Source of the DNA: Halomarina oriensis
GTDB lineage: Archaea > Halobacteriota > Halobacteria > Halobacteriales > Haloarculaceae
Assembly (NCBI RefSeq): GCF_009791395.1
Contig: NZ_WSZK01000021.1
Coordinates: 1-53,760 of the forward strand
Direction: 5' to 3'
DNA length: 53,760 bases
Shown: one piece after another, positions 16,635 to 24,789 of the stretch
Layout: each line of letters starts with the position of its first letter
Position numbering within the stretch: position 1 is the first letter of the stretch
Program-made: the position numbers and the translations under genes
Notes under the pieces: generated by a model
What the model saw: only the letters and a program-made list of their open reading frames with translations
Database searches by the model: none
Told to the model about the DNA's origin: nothing

Positions 16635-17105
16635 TCACTCCGGTCGGTCGCTTCGGTCGGCGCTCGTCGTGTAGCCCGGCGGTGGCGGCAGTTCCACCAC
16701 TTCCGTCTCGCACCGCTCGTGGGGGATGCGTGCTTCCGCTTCCATCTTCAGCGGCGCGTCACCGCCGACGACGTCCCCGACACCGACCATGACCGTCGCC
16801 GGCAGTTCGGGCGGTTCGAAGTACTCCCGACAGGCCTCTCCCACCGCGAACTCCACGTCCGGGAGCAGGTCCGCACGGACGTAGTGGCGAATCATCGTAA
16901 CGTCCGCGAGACTGCCGTCACAGTACTCGCGGAGGAACGTGTCGAAGAACCAGAGTCCCCGTTCGGCGCACTCCCGTGGCGTGTCGCCCGGCGGGCAGAT
17001 ACCGTCCAACTGGACGAAGTCGAACGCCGCGTGCCGCGTCCGGACCGCCGAGACGGCCACGGCGTCGTCGCCTCGTCCCTCCCGTCTGAACACCGTTTTC
17101 TCCAT
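16635..17105 (-). CDS. RidA-like (YjgF/UK114) protein
   Basis: 156 residues. The pattern SAVRTRHAAFDFVQLDGICPPG, then an alpha helix, then DLLPDVEFAVGEACREYFEPPELPATVMVGV resembles RidA, in which a chorismate-mutase-like fold deaminates reactive enamines. The final region (PLKMEAEARIP) corresponds to the conserved vEIE(A)IA strand. The usual catalytic Arg region is diverged, so enzymatic function is uncertain. It is convergent with psmA at a 21-bp distance. Confidence 0.7.
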   Translation of the reverse strand: MEKTVFRREGRGDDAVAVSAVRTRHAAFDFVQLDGICPPGDTPRECAERGLWFFDTFLREYCDGSLADVTMIRHYVRADLLPDVEFAVGEACREYFEPPELPATVMVGVGDVVGGDAPLKMEAEARIPHERCETEVVELPPPPGYTTSADRSDRPE

Positions 17106-17179
17106 ACGCCAGAGTTGTCACGTCGCGTGAAAGCTCCTGTTCTCGCGGTGACGTTTGCACGGCCGCGCGTCGCTGGCGA

Positions 17180-17539
17180 CTACTCTTCTCCGGGCGGCGA
17201 CCCGAGCACGCCGTAGCGAAGGCGATAGAGCGCGCTCCCGAGGCTCCCGCCCATACCGAACTCGTAGGAAGCGGTCTCGTCCCGTCGCCGGTGGCGGTGA
17301 CGAACCGCGTTCTGGACGAGGACGACGGCCGCTCGCCGACGCCGGTTCGACGCGGTATCACGGTAGTCGACGTCGTACAGTCGTGCCGACAGTACCGCCC
17401 AGAGACCACCGACGACGACCCACCGCGAGTTCCACTGCGGGCGTGTATCGAACGACGAGGACGTTCGAAGTCGGTCGCTCAGTAGCAGGAAGACGACACT
17501 GGTGAGGAAGTGGAAGACGGCGCGGCGACGACTCGTCAT
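17180..17539 (-). CDS. Hypothetical protein, possible membrane segment
   Basis: 119 residues. The N-terminus MTSRRRAVFHFLTSVVFLLLSDRL contains one hydrophobic stretch, and WVVVGGLWAVLSARLY may be a second. The middle is Arg-rich (NRRRRAAVVLVQNAVRHRHRRR). I recognise no family. The base composition is less GC-biased than neighbouring genes, which fits a recently acquired or spurious frame. No overlapping frame is better. Confidence 0.45.
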   Translation of the reverse strand: MTSRRRAVFHFLTSVVFLLLSDRLRTSSSFDTRPQWNSRWVVVGGLWAVLSARLYDVDYRDTASNRRRRAAVVLVQNAVRHRHRRRDETASYEFGMGGSLGSALYRLRYGVLGSPPGEE

Positions 17540-17588
17540 ACGACCGTCTCACGGCGCTGTCGTATCAATCCACCTCCAGAACTCGCGG

Positions 17589-18533
17589 TTACGACGCCGA
17601 ACGCGTCCGGCGGTCCGTCTCGACGACGGTTCCGTCCGCACCGACCAGCACCGAGAGCGTCTCGGCGTCGAGTTCGGTCGCCACCCGGACGCACCACGGG
17701 TCGTCCGACAGCACGCGTTCGGCCCACTCCTCGCCGACGTTCCAGATGGGCCGCTCGCGCAGGTCGACGCCGTGGTCGTGGTAGAACGAGACGACTGCGG
17801 GGTGGTCGAGCACCGCGAGCGTCACCGGACAGCGCAACGCGTAGCCACACGCCGAACACGAGAGGTCGAGACGGGTGGGACGCGCCGCGTCGTCGACCGG
17901 ACCACCGTCGTCGCCGTCGTCGCCGTACTCGACGTGTCCGCGACTCGCGCCGCCACACTCCGGGCAGGTGCCGTCGACGAGCAACCCAACGCGGTGGCGG
18001 TAGAGGCTGTCGAGCGCCCCCGGCAGCGCCTCGTCGTCGTGACTCCGGAAGCCGCCCGGCGGGAAGCCCAGCGAGAGGACGGTCCGGTCACACGCCGAGC
18101 AGGTGATGGCGACGGTGTTGTCGTGTGCGCCGGCGTGCAGACCCTCGCCGTTCTCGACGTCTGTCCCACCACCTGCCCCGCAGAACGGACAGGGGTCGGC
18201 GACGGGTACGGGGTCGCGGTCCACGCTGTCGGTGTAGGTGCCCGACGCGATGGCGCGGGCCATTCTGGTACCTGCGTCGGTGAGCGCGTAGCCCTCGTCG
18301 GTCTCCCGGAGGTAGTGGCCCGTGAGCTGCCGGAGGTGGTAGGCGAACCCCGCAGTGGTGTCCGCACCGCTGGCCTCGAACAGCTCCGAGAAACGCCGTC
18401 GCGTCGGCATCCCGTCGTCGAGCAACGCGGCGAGCGTCCGTGTCCGGACCTCGTTGCCCAGCGGCGCGAACGCCTCGCTGGGGGCCGGGCCGTCGGCGTC
18501 CGCGTTCGCCTCGACGGACTCGCTCTCGGTCAT
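17589..18533 (-). CDS. Winged-helix transcriptional regulator with zinc-ribbon C-terminus (second paralogue)
   Basis: 314 residues from the ATG at 18533. An N-terminal winged helix (APLGNEVRTRTLAALLDDG, then AGFAYHLRQLTGHYLRETDEGY) is followed by four Cys pairs (CPFC, CSAC, CPEC, CSAC). The closing region (YHDHGVDLRERPIWNVGEEW) aligns with the sister protein at 10777-11649 (ADHGLDPREHHPWTFDV). Both are probably DNA-binding regulators with zinc-stabilised effector domains. This copy is monocistronic. Targets are unknown. Confidence 0.84.
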   Translation of the reverse strand: MTESESVEANADADGPAPSEAFAPLGNEVRTRTLAALLDDGMPTRRRFSELFEASGADTTAGFAYHLRQLTGHYLRETDEGYALTDAGTRMARAIASGTYTDSVDRDPVPVADPCPFCGAGGGTDVENGEGLHAGAHDNTVAITCSACDRTVLSLGFPPGGFRSHDDEALPGALDSLYRHRVGLLVDGTCPECGGASRGHVEYGDDGDDGGPVDDAARPTRLDLSCSACGYALRCPVTLAVLDHPAVVSFYHDHGVDLRERPIWNVGEEWAERVLSDDPWCVRVATELDAETLSVLVGADGTVVETDRRTRSAS

Positions 18534-18805
18534 ACCCCGGCGTACGCCCGCACGCCGTATAAGAAGCCCGTCGAGCGCGGTTCGGACGGAGCGACCGAAG
18601 GGACGGACGGAGAATCGTGCTGACACGAACGGGGAGCACTGGCGACCCGTGAGCGACGCGTCTCGTCCACCCTTCTCACCTGTCGTTCTGTCCCACTCTC
18701 GCTGCTCACGGGTCGCTGTCGCTCACCGTCCGTACCACGCTCCTCGCGGGTCACTGTCGTTCCCCGCTCGGTTCCCCGAGGTTCTCGTTCGCTCGTTTCA
18801 CTCGC
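18534..18805. repeat. Low-complexity intergenic tract
   Basis: The gap is full of related words such as CTCGCTGCTCACGGGTCGCTGTCGCTCACC and CGCTCGTTTCACTCGCTCAC in several imperfect copies. It follows the 3' end of the DJ-1 gene, whose own last codons (EWERESE) read into the same repeat. No gene or TATA element is convincing. Confidence 0.5.
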
Positions 18806-19387
18806 TCACTCCGACTCTCGCTCCCACTCCATCTCGGTCGTCACCCGCTCCGCGACGTCCCCACCGGCGAACCGCTCGACCAGATGCAACGCGAGGTCGA
18901 TGCCCGACGTGACGCCGCCAGCGGTCACCAGGTCGCCGTCGTCGACGACCCGTTCCTCGCGGACCTCCACGTCGAACTCCCGCAGGTCGTCGAGCGCGCC
19001 GCGGTGGGTCACGGCGGGCCGCCCGTCCAGCACGCCCGCGTGGGCGAGAATCATCCCGCCGGTACAGACCGAGGTGACGACGGCGTCGGTCTCGGCGATG
19101 CGAGCGACGGCCTCGGGCAGGTCGCCCTGCTCGACCTGCGACCACGCGCCCGCCGACGAGCGGTCGTTCCACCCACCGCCGGGGACGACGAGCAGGTCCG
19201 GGTCCGAGAGGACCCCGTCGACCCCGACACGGAGGCCGTGGCTAGCGGTGACGGTGTCGCGTTCGTCGAGGGTCACGAGCGTCGGCGGCAGGTCACCGCC
19301 CGCGCTGGTCGCGTTGGCGAACACCTCGAACGGGCCGACCGCGTCGAGTTCGTCGAACCCCTCGTACAGCACGATTTGGACGTCCAT
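18806..19387 (-). CDS. DJ-1/PfpI family protein
   Basis: 193 residues from the ATG at 19387. The nucleophile elbow is TSVCTGG with C108, and the early acidic motif FDELDAVGPFEVF matches the class I glutamine-amidotransferase-like DJ-1 group, close to the N-terminal domain of AraC-type GATase regulators. Members include proteases, glyoxalases, deglycases and isonitrile hydratases. The last residues EWERESE merge with a downstream repeat tract. An upstream extension to 19954 overlaps hicB and is not used. Confidence 0.9.
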   Translation of the reverse strand: MDVQIVLYEGFDELDAVGPFEVFANATSAGGDLPPTLVTLDERDTVTASHGLRVGVDGVLSDPDLLVVPGGGWNDRSSAGAWSQVEQGDLPEAVARIAETDAVVTSVCTGGMILAHAGVLDGRPAVTHRGALDDLREFDVEVREERVVDDGDLVTAGGVTSGIDLALHLVERFAGGDVAERVTTEMEWERESE

Positions 19388-19485
19388 GCGCGGAGATGGG
19401 GGGTGAGAGACAATGGTTGTTGGTACGTGGACCAGCGTCGTGTCTCCTCTCGGAGCGGCCGAGCATCCAGGGTCTATACCCACGG

Positions 19486-19504
19486 ATGTTACTATGGGTA
19501 ACAT
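19486..19504. promoter_or_regulatory. Palindromic operator at the hicB start
   Basis: ATGTTAC-TATGG-GTAACAT has perfect 7-bp arms around a 5-bp centre. A TATA-like TCTATACC lies about 10 bp upstream (19473-19480), so the palindrome covers the expected transcription start and the first ATGs. This is the typical position of an autorepressor site. Confidence 0.65.
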
Positions 19505-19730
19505 GGGCTCCGGGGTTCGAAATCCGTCGTCTGGTGACCGTGTCGTCGTCGCCGTCGAGGGCGACTGGGTCGCCGCTACCGACGAGGAGACGGGAGTCAC
19601 CAGTCGAGGCGAGACGAAAGCCGAGGCACTGGAGAACCTCGCGGCGGCACTCGAACTGTCCGAGCGACCCGTGCGTGAGGACGAAGACGCCGACGAACCC
19701 TCCGATGCGCCTTGGCTGTCGCGGGAGTGA
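19494..19730 (+). CDS. hicB: HicB-family antitoxin
   Basis: 78 residues. The core VVVAVEGDWVAATDEETGVTSRGETKAEALENLAAALEL is the HicB RNase-H-like fold with the G-x-T-x-x-E-A-x-x-N-L signature. HicB binds and neutralises the HicA mRNA-cleaving toxin and usually represses its own promoter. The start is 19494, but if the transcript is leaderless from the TATA box at ~19476, the ATG at 19503 is better placed. The partner hicA just downstream is disrupted, so HicB is now possibly an orphan. Confidence 0.85.
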   Translation: MGNMGSGVRNPSSGDRVVVAVEGDWVAATDEETGVTSRGETKAEALENLAAALELSERPVREDEDADEPSDAPWLSRE

Positions 19731-19805
19731 GTCGTCGGGACGACTGCTCTACTGTCCCGGAGTGAGAACGTTTTTGCTCGAACACGGGCCAGAAGATAGC
19801 GAACC

Positions 19806-20050
19806 GTGTCCGTGGTACGTACTCGGGGAGGGACATCGTCTCGGCACTCCAGCAGTGAAACTTTCGGCGCGTCGGTCGGACGGGAAGCCACGTCAAGCTC
19901 CAGTACGTCGACCCGAACACTGACGAGAAACGGACTGTCGTCGCTCCTCTCCACGACGGACTCGCCACGGGTACTCTAAAGAGCATCGCCGAGCAGGCCG
20001 GTGCGAACGACTACCCGGCGTTCCTTGCCGCCATCGACGAACTCGTTTGA
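19806..20050 (+). pseudogene. hicA: HicA toxin, disrupted by in-frame stop
   Basis: The frame ending at the TGA 20048-20050 reads YSGRDIVSALQQ, then an in-frame TGA at 19856-19858, then NFRRVGRTGSHVKLQYVD, and on to PLHDGLATGTLKSIAEQAG. This is a full HicA (dsRBD-fold RNase) with the catalytic His in GSH retained. No ATG leads into that frame: GTG 19806 or 19812 would need a one-base shift. So there are one certain and one possible lesion. TGG to TGA is a plausible origin of the stop. Toxicity should be lost unless there is readthrough. Confidence 0.8.
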
Positions 20051-20065
20051 CCGCTACCGACCGTG

Positions 20066-21419
20066 TCAGTCGTCGTCGCCGTCGGAGTAGCCGCCCTCGG
20101 CGGTCGGCCCGCAGAGCGCGTCACACGCGAGGTCCGGGCGGCCGTCGCCGCTGGTGTCGAGCGGCGAGCGTGGTTCGGCACGCGGGACGGGACGTCCCGA
20201 CCCCGGCCCCGTCGCGGGCAGGTAGACGTAGATGAGGAGCGTGATGACCACCATCACGACGCCCGCGGCGACGGCGCTGGCGGGGTAGCCCGTCGCCGCG
20301 TAGGCCGTGCCCGCGAGCGCCCCGCCGACCCCGGTGCCGACCTGACCGACGCCGACGGTGAGGCTCATCAGCGACCCGCGCTGGTTGCCGTCGGCGAGTT
20401 CGGTGAGGAGGGTGGTGAACGAACTCGCGCGCGAGGCGAACAGCGCCATCACGACGACGAACACGCCCGCGACGGCCAGAAAGCCCCCAGTGAGTCCCGC
20501 GAACGGTGTCGCGGCCATCGTGAGCGCGATGCCGACGCTGGCGACGAGGATGATGCGCTTGCGCCCGAGCGAGTCCGAGAGACTGCCCGCGACGGGGCCG
20601 ACGACGGCGTTCGAGAGGCCGCCGAGCAGGAAGAGGAGCGCGATAGCGCCCGCGCCGACGAGCAGTTCGACGCTCAGCCACGTCGGGAGGAACGTCGTGT
20701 AGAGCGCCGACCCGCCGAACATCAGGAAGAAGATGAACGTCGCGGCGAGAATCTCGCGTCGGCGGAGCAGGTCGGCGTACTCACCGAGGAACGACCGGAC
20801 GGTCAGTTTCGAGGTGGCGAGGGTCACGTCGGGGGCGGGGAGGAACGCGACGACCAGACCGAACGCGAACAGCGTGGCGACGGCGAACGCGAGAAACGGC
20901 GTGCGAAAGCCGAACTCCGCGGCGAGGATGGTCCCGATGGGGATACCCGCGATCTGCCCGGCGGCGAACCCGCTGATGACCCAGCCGTTGGCCCACCCGC
21001 GGCGCTCGGGGGGGGAAGTAGTCGCCGACGTAGGCGATGGCCGCACCGTTGAGGACGCCGCCGGCGACGCCCGCCAGCAGGCGGAGCGAGAAGAGGCTCA
21101 CGTAGTCGCCGGCGAACCAGTGGGCCGCGAGTGCCGCCGTCATCAGGCCCGTTCCGGCGAGCAGGACGGGGCGACGACCCACGCGGTCGGAGATTGGCCC
21201 GACGAGCAGTGCGAACGCGCCGACGGCGACGCTGTAGGCCGTGATGAGCGTTCCCAGGGCGGCCTCCTCGACGGCGAGTTGTGTCGCTATCTGGGGGATG
21301 ATGGGCGCGATGAGCATCGCCTGCGACCCGACACCGAAGACGAGCAGCCAGAGGGTGAACACGACGAGACGCGAGTCCGGACGGTCGCGCCGGACGGCGA
21401 AGCCGGCGCTTATCGCCAC
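20066..21419 (-). pseudogene. MFS transporter, frameshifted at a G8 run
   Basis: Two frames together encode a 450-residue MFS permease. The N-terminal part starts at the GTG at 21419 (LWLLVFGVGSQAML, then GPISDRVGRRP, the loop 2-3 motif). The C-terminal part continues from PPERRGWANGWV to the end and repeats the motif as GSLSDSLGRKR. They join at the homopolymer 21008-21015 (eight G): seven would restore one frame through YVGDYFPPERRGW. Twelve helices are predicted when joined. The substrate is unknown. It could be a sequencing or assembly error, or a phase-variable switch. Confidence 0.88.
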
Positions 21420-21534
21420 ACGGCCTCCGTACCGAGCGCTGAGGACATACCCCGGCTACGCGACGCGAGACGATAGCGTTCGCGTCACCCATGCGGACAC
21501 GGGGCTATATCCTCTCGCGGGCGTCACGGGTGGT

Positions 21535-22119
21535 ATGGCCGAGCGAACGCTCGAACTCGAACTCTCTCAGGAGGAGTACGACCGACTGACCGCCGTCACC
21601 GACGACCCCGAGGCGCTCGTCCGTGACGCTCTGTTCCAGCGCGTCGGTGTCGAGGAGTCCGTCGCGTTCACTCGGGACGGTGGGTTCCGAAGCGAGGCGG
21701 GACTGTCAGTCGCGGACCGCGAGGACGCCCCCCGACCACCCATCGGTGCGCTCGTCGGGTTCGACATCGAGTCCGTCGGCGACGGCGAGTCCCACCTCTC
21801 CTTTCAGGCCGGGCCCGAACACGCCAACCCGATGGGGACGCTCCACGGCGGCGTCCTCTGTGACGTCGGTGACGCGGCGATGGGCACCGCCTACGCCAGC
21901 ACGCTCGGCCCCGAGGAGTCGTTCACCACGCTCGAACTGAAGGTGAACTACCTCCGGCCGGTGTGGGACGACCGCCTGACAGCGACGGGCCGAGTCGTCT
22001 CCGGCGGTCGAACGGTCGGTCTCGTCGAGTGTGAAATCCACGACGAGGAGGAACGTCTCGTCGCCAAACTCTCCAGCACCTGCCTGACGCTGCGTGGCGA
22101 ACAGGCGTCGGGTCGCTGA
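21535..22119 (+). CDS. PaaI-type hotdog thioesterase
   Basis: 194 residues from the ATG at 21535. A TATA-like CTATATC at about 21506 is ~27 bp upstream, consistent with a leaderless start. An N-terminal ~60-residue helical extension precedes a hotdog domain. The motif NPMGTLHGGVLCDVGDAAMG carries the HGG...D thioesterase signature, followed by TTLELKVNYLRPV. Such enzymes hydrolyse acyl-CoA or aryl-CoA esters. The extension is unusual for PaaI proteins and may regulate oligomerisation. Confidence 0.9.
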   Translation: MAERTLELELSQEEYDRLTAVTDDPEALVRDALFQRVGVEESVAFTRDGGFRSEAGLSVADREDAPRPPIGALVGFDIESVGDGESHLSFQAGPEHANPMGTLHGGVLCDVGDAAMGTAYASTLGPEESFTTLELKVNYLRPVWDDRLTATGRVVSGGRTVGLVECEIHDEEERLVAKLSSTCLTLRGEQASGR

Positions 22120-22228
22120 CGGCGGCGGGGTGGCCGAATCGTCGTTCGTGGGGTCCGGTAACCCTCGCGTCACCCCCCGACGGGAGTGTCCGCGCCGACT
22201 CAAGTGTCCGGGCCACGTACCCGGAGCC

Positions 22229-23176
22229 ATGCCCGACCAGATTCCCGGCATCCACCACGTCACGGCGATGGCCGGCGACGCCCAGACCAACTTCGAGTTC
22301 TACACCGACGTCCTGGGTCTCCGTCTCGTCAAGCGCTCCATCAATCAAGACGACCCCACGACGTACCACCTGTTCTACGCCGACGGTCGGGGGTCACCGG
22401 GGACGAGCATGACGTTCTTCCCGTTCGACAACGCGACACAGGGGAGCGTCGGCGCGGGACAGGTCGGCGTCACCGCCTTCCGCGTCCCCGAGGGGAGCCT
22501 CGACTACTGGGCCGACCGACTCGACGACCACGACGTCACCCGCGAGGACCCCGTAGAACGGTTCGGCGAGCGCGTCCTCCCGTTCGAGGACCCCGACGGC
22601 CTCCCGCTGGAACTCGTCGAGGGCGACGACGCCGCAGAGCCGTGGACCGAGGCCGTCCCCGAGGAGTACGCCGTCCGCGGGTTCCACGGCGTCGCCCTGC
22701 TCGTCCGCGACGTGGGGCCGACCGCCGAGTTGCTAGAGACGATGGGCTACGAGCGCGTCGACGGCGAGGCGGACGACGACCGCACTCGCTACGTCTCCTC
22801 GGGGGACCTCGGTGCGGTCGTCGACCTGATTCCGACCCAGCAGGCCGGTCGGCAAGGATTCGGGACGGTCCACCACGTCGCGTTCCGGACGCCGACCGAC
22901 GAGGACCAGCAGGCGTGGCGCGAGACGTTCGCGGACATGGGGTTCGACCCGACGCCCGTCATCGACCGTGAGTGGTTCCACTCGGTCTACTTCCGTGGTG
23001 GCCCCCGCGAGGCCAACACCGGCGGCGTCCTGTTCGAACTCGCCACGCACGAACCGGGCTACACCGTCGACGAACCGCTCGAAGAACTGGGGTCGTCGCT
23101 GGTGCTCCCCCCGAAGTTCGAGGACATGCGCGACCAGATCGAGTCGACGCTCCCGCCGCTCGATACCGACGACTGA
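22229..23176 (+). CDS. VOC-superfamily ring-cleaving dioxygenase-like protein (MhqO type)
   Basis: 315 residues from the ATG at 22229. Two glyoxalase-fold modules are visible: GIHHVTAMAGDAQTNFEFY at the start and FHGVALLVRD near 155, with a further HHVAFRTPTD. Metal-site residues include His8/His9-type and LPLELVEGD Glu in module one. The family includes hydroquinone-specific ring-cleavage dioxygenases and related enzymes. It directly follows the thioesterase on the same strand (109 bp). Aromatic or quinone detoxification is a family-based guess. Confidence 0.87.
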   Translation: MPDQIPGIHHVTAMAGDAQTNFEFYTDVLGLRLVKRSINQDDPTTYHLFYADGRGSPGTSMTFFPFDNATQGSVGAGQVGVTAFRVPEGSLDYWADRLDDHDVTREDPVERFGERVLPFEDPDGLPLELVEGDDAAEPWTEAVPEEYAVRGFHGVALLVRDVGPTAELLETMGYERVDGEADDDRTRYVSSGDLGAVVDLIPTQQAGRQGFGTVHHVAFRTPTDEDQQAWRETFADMGFDPTPVIDREWFHSVYFRGGPREANTGGVLFELATHEPGYTVDEPLEELGSSLVLPPKFEDMRDQIESTLPPLDTDD

Positions 23177-23274
23177 GCGCGCTGGCGTCGTCACCCTCGC
23201 CCCGGTCGGCGACTGTGTGTCGGGGTCCGGACGCGCGGCAATGTTATACGCCCGAACCGGCTACTGAGTGTGTA

Positions 23275-23577
23275 GTGTCCAAGGACTTCAGCGACGTCAC
23301 CGGTCTCCCCGACGACCTCGGTATCGGGGACGACCTCGCCCGTGCGGAACAGCAACTCACCGTCCGCGTCGAGAGCCGACGCTACGGCAAGCCGATGACC
23401 ATCGTCGAGGGGTTCGACGACGACTCGGTCGACCTCCCGGAACTCGCCTCGACGCTCAAACGCCGTCTGGCGACGGGGGGAACGGTCGAGAAGAAGACAC
23501 ACACCATCGAGTTGCAGGGCGACCACACCACCCGTCTCCCGGACGTCCTCCGCGACGAGGGCTTCCAGGTCGCCTGA
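23275..23577 (+). CDS. Translation initiation factor aIF1 (SUI1)
   Basis: 100 residues. The GTG at 23275 is chosen because it yields the conserved haloarchaeal N-terminus SKDFSDVTGLPDDLGIGDDLARAEQQ. A TATA-like GTTATACG at 23243-23250 is ~27 bp upstream, fitting a leaderless GTG transcript. The SUI1 core is VRVESRRYGKPMTIVEGFD, ATGGTVEKKTHTIELQGDH and LPDVLRDEGF. aIF1 acts on the 30S subunit in start-codon discrimination. No operon partner is evident. Confidence 0.93.
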   Translation: MSKDFSDVTGLPDDLGIGDDLARAEQQLTVRVESRRYGKPMTIVEGFDDDSVDLPELASTLKRRLATGGTVEKKTHTIELQGDHTTRLPDVLRDEGFQVA

Positions 23578-23711
23578 GCGGTCGTTCGTCCCCGCTCGAA
23601 CGGTACTGACCTCTCCGATGCGATTCTTTCATGGTCTCTCCCGTTGCGTCCGATAACGTGAAGATACGTCCGTCGGCGTCGGTGCTAGGTCGGACTTAGC
23701 TATAGTCGTGG

Positions 23712-24767
23712 ATGTCAAGAGAACTGTCGATGGCGAATCACGGCGACCCGTCGAGACTCGTTCTCTGCCCTCACATCTCGCTCTCGCACTACCGGGGTGG
23801 GGAGAAGTGGGTCACGACGCTCGCCAACCGCCTCGTCGCGGACGGTGTCGACGTCTCCGTTCGGTCGCTGCCGTACGTCCCCGACGGCGAGCGACGCGTC
23901 GAGGTGTCGACCGTACTCGACGACCGGGTCTCTTACGAGGAGGCCTGGCACCACGACCTCTCGGCGTTCGACACGGCCTACGTCCTCTACGTTCCGCTGT
24001 CGGGGCTGTTCTTCCGTGGGGCCGCACGCACCGTCGCCGGCATCCACTCGTGGGTCTACGTCTCCGACCGCCTCTACGAGCCACACTACGGTGCCGTTCC
24101 GACGGCCGTCAAAGCGCTCTACCGAACGCTCGGCGAGCGTGACCTCGGGCGGTTCGACACGGTTCACGCGGTCACGCCGGCGTTCGACTCGCCTCACCCC
24201 GACACCAGATACATCCCGAACTTCGTCGATACGGACCTGTATCGCCCCGACCGGGCACCGACGGGCGAGACGTTCACCGTCCTCGTGACGGCCGCACACA
24301 TCCCGGAGAAGGGGTGGGACCTCGCCCGGAAGGTGGCGAGGGCACTCCCCGACGACGTTCGGTTCGCCGCGACCGGCACGAGCGACGACCCGAACGTCCA
24401 CGACCTGGGGTTCCTCGACGAGGCGGAACTGGCCGACGCGTACGCGCGAGCACACCTCGTCTTGCATCCCGCCCGAGTCGACACGGACAGCATGGTCCTC
24501 AACGAGGCCTGTGCGAGCGGTACCCCGGTCGTGACGAGTCCGCTCCCCACTCACGTCGACGACAACGACGCCGTGATGCGACGGGGAACCGTCGACGCGA
24601 TGGTCCGGACGGTCCGAACCGTCCACCGCGAGTGGAGACGGGACAACGGCTATGCACGTCGGTGCCGCATCGCACGGATGATGGGCGAGGCGCACGACGA
24701 GGACGTCATCTACCCGCGACTCAAGCGACTCCTCCTCGACGACGCCACTGCGGAGGCACCGCCGTGA
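23712..24767 (+). CDS. GT4-type glycosyltransferase
   Basis: 351 residues. The N-terminal LCPHISLSHYRGGEKWVTTLANRLVADG is the GT-B donor-side entry with the GGEK motif. The C-terminal half shows VLVTAAHIPEKGWDLARKVARAL and then HPARVDTDSMVLNEACASGTPVV, the E-x7-E-like nucleotide-sugar site. It is cytoplasmic or peripheral membrane, probably building a surface glycan or lipid-linked sugar. Downstream lies the GtrA-DUF2079 gene 22 bp after the stop, forming a three-gene operon with the sulfatase-like gene. Confidence 0.88.
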   Translation: MSRELSMANHGDPSRLVLCPHISLSHYRGGEKWVTTLANRLVADGVDVSVRSLPYVPDGERRVEVSTVLDDRVSYEEAWHHDLSAFDTAYVLYVPLSGLFFRGAARTVAGIHSWVYVSDRLYEPHYGAVPTAVKALYRTLGERDLGRFDTVHAVTPAFDSPHPDTRYIPNFVDTDLYRPDRAPTGETFTVLVTAAHIPEKGWDLARKVARALPDDVRFAATGTSDDPNVHDLGFLDEAELADAYARAHLVLHPARVDTDSMVLNEACASGTPVVTSPLPTHVDDNDAVMRRGTVDAMVRTVRTVHREWRRDNGYARRCRIARMMGEAHDEDVIYPRLKRLLLDDATAEAPP

Positions 24768-24789
24768 AGGTCCGTATCGGCACTCGCCG

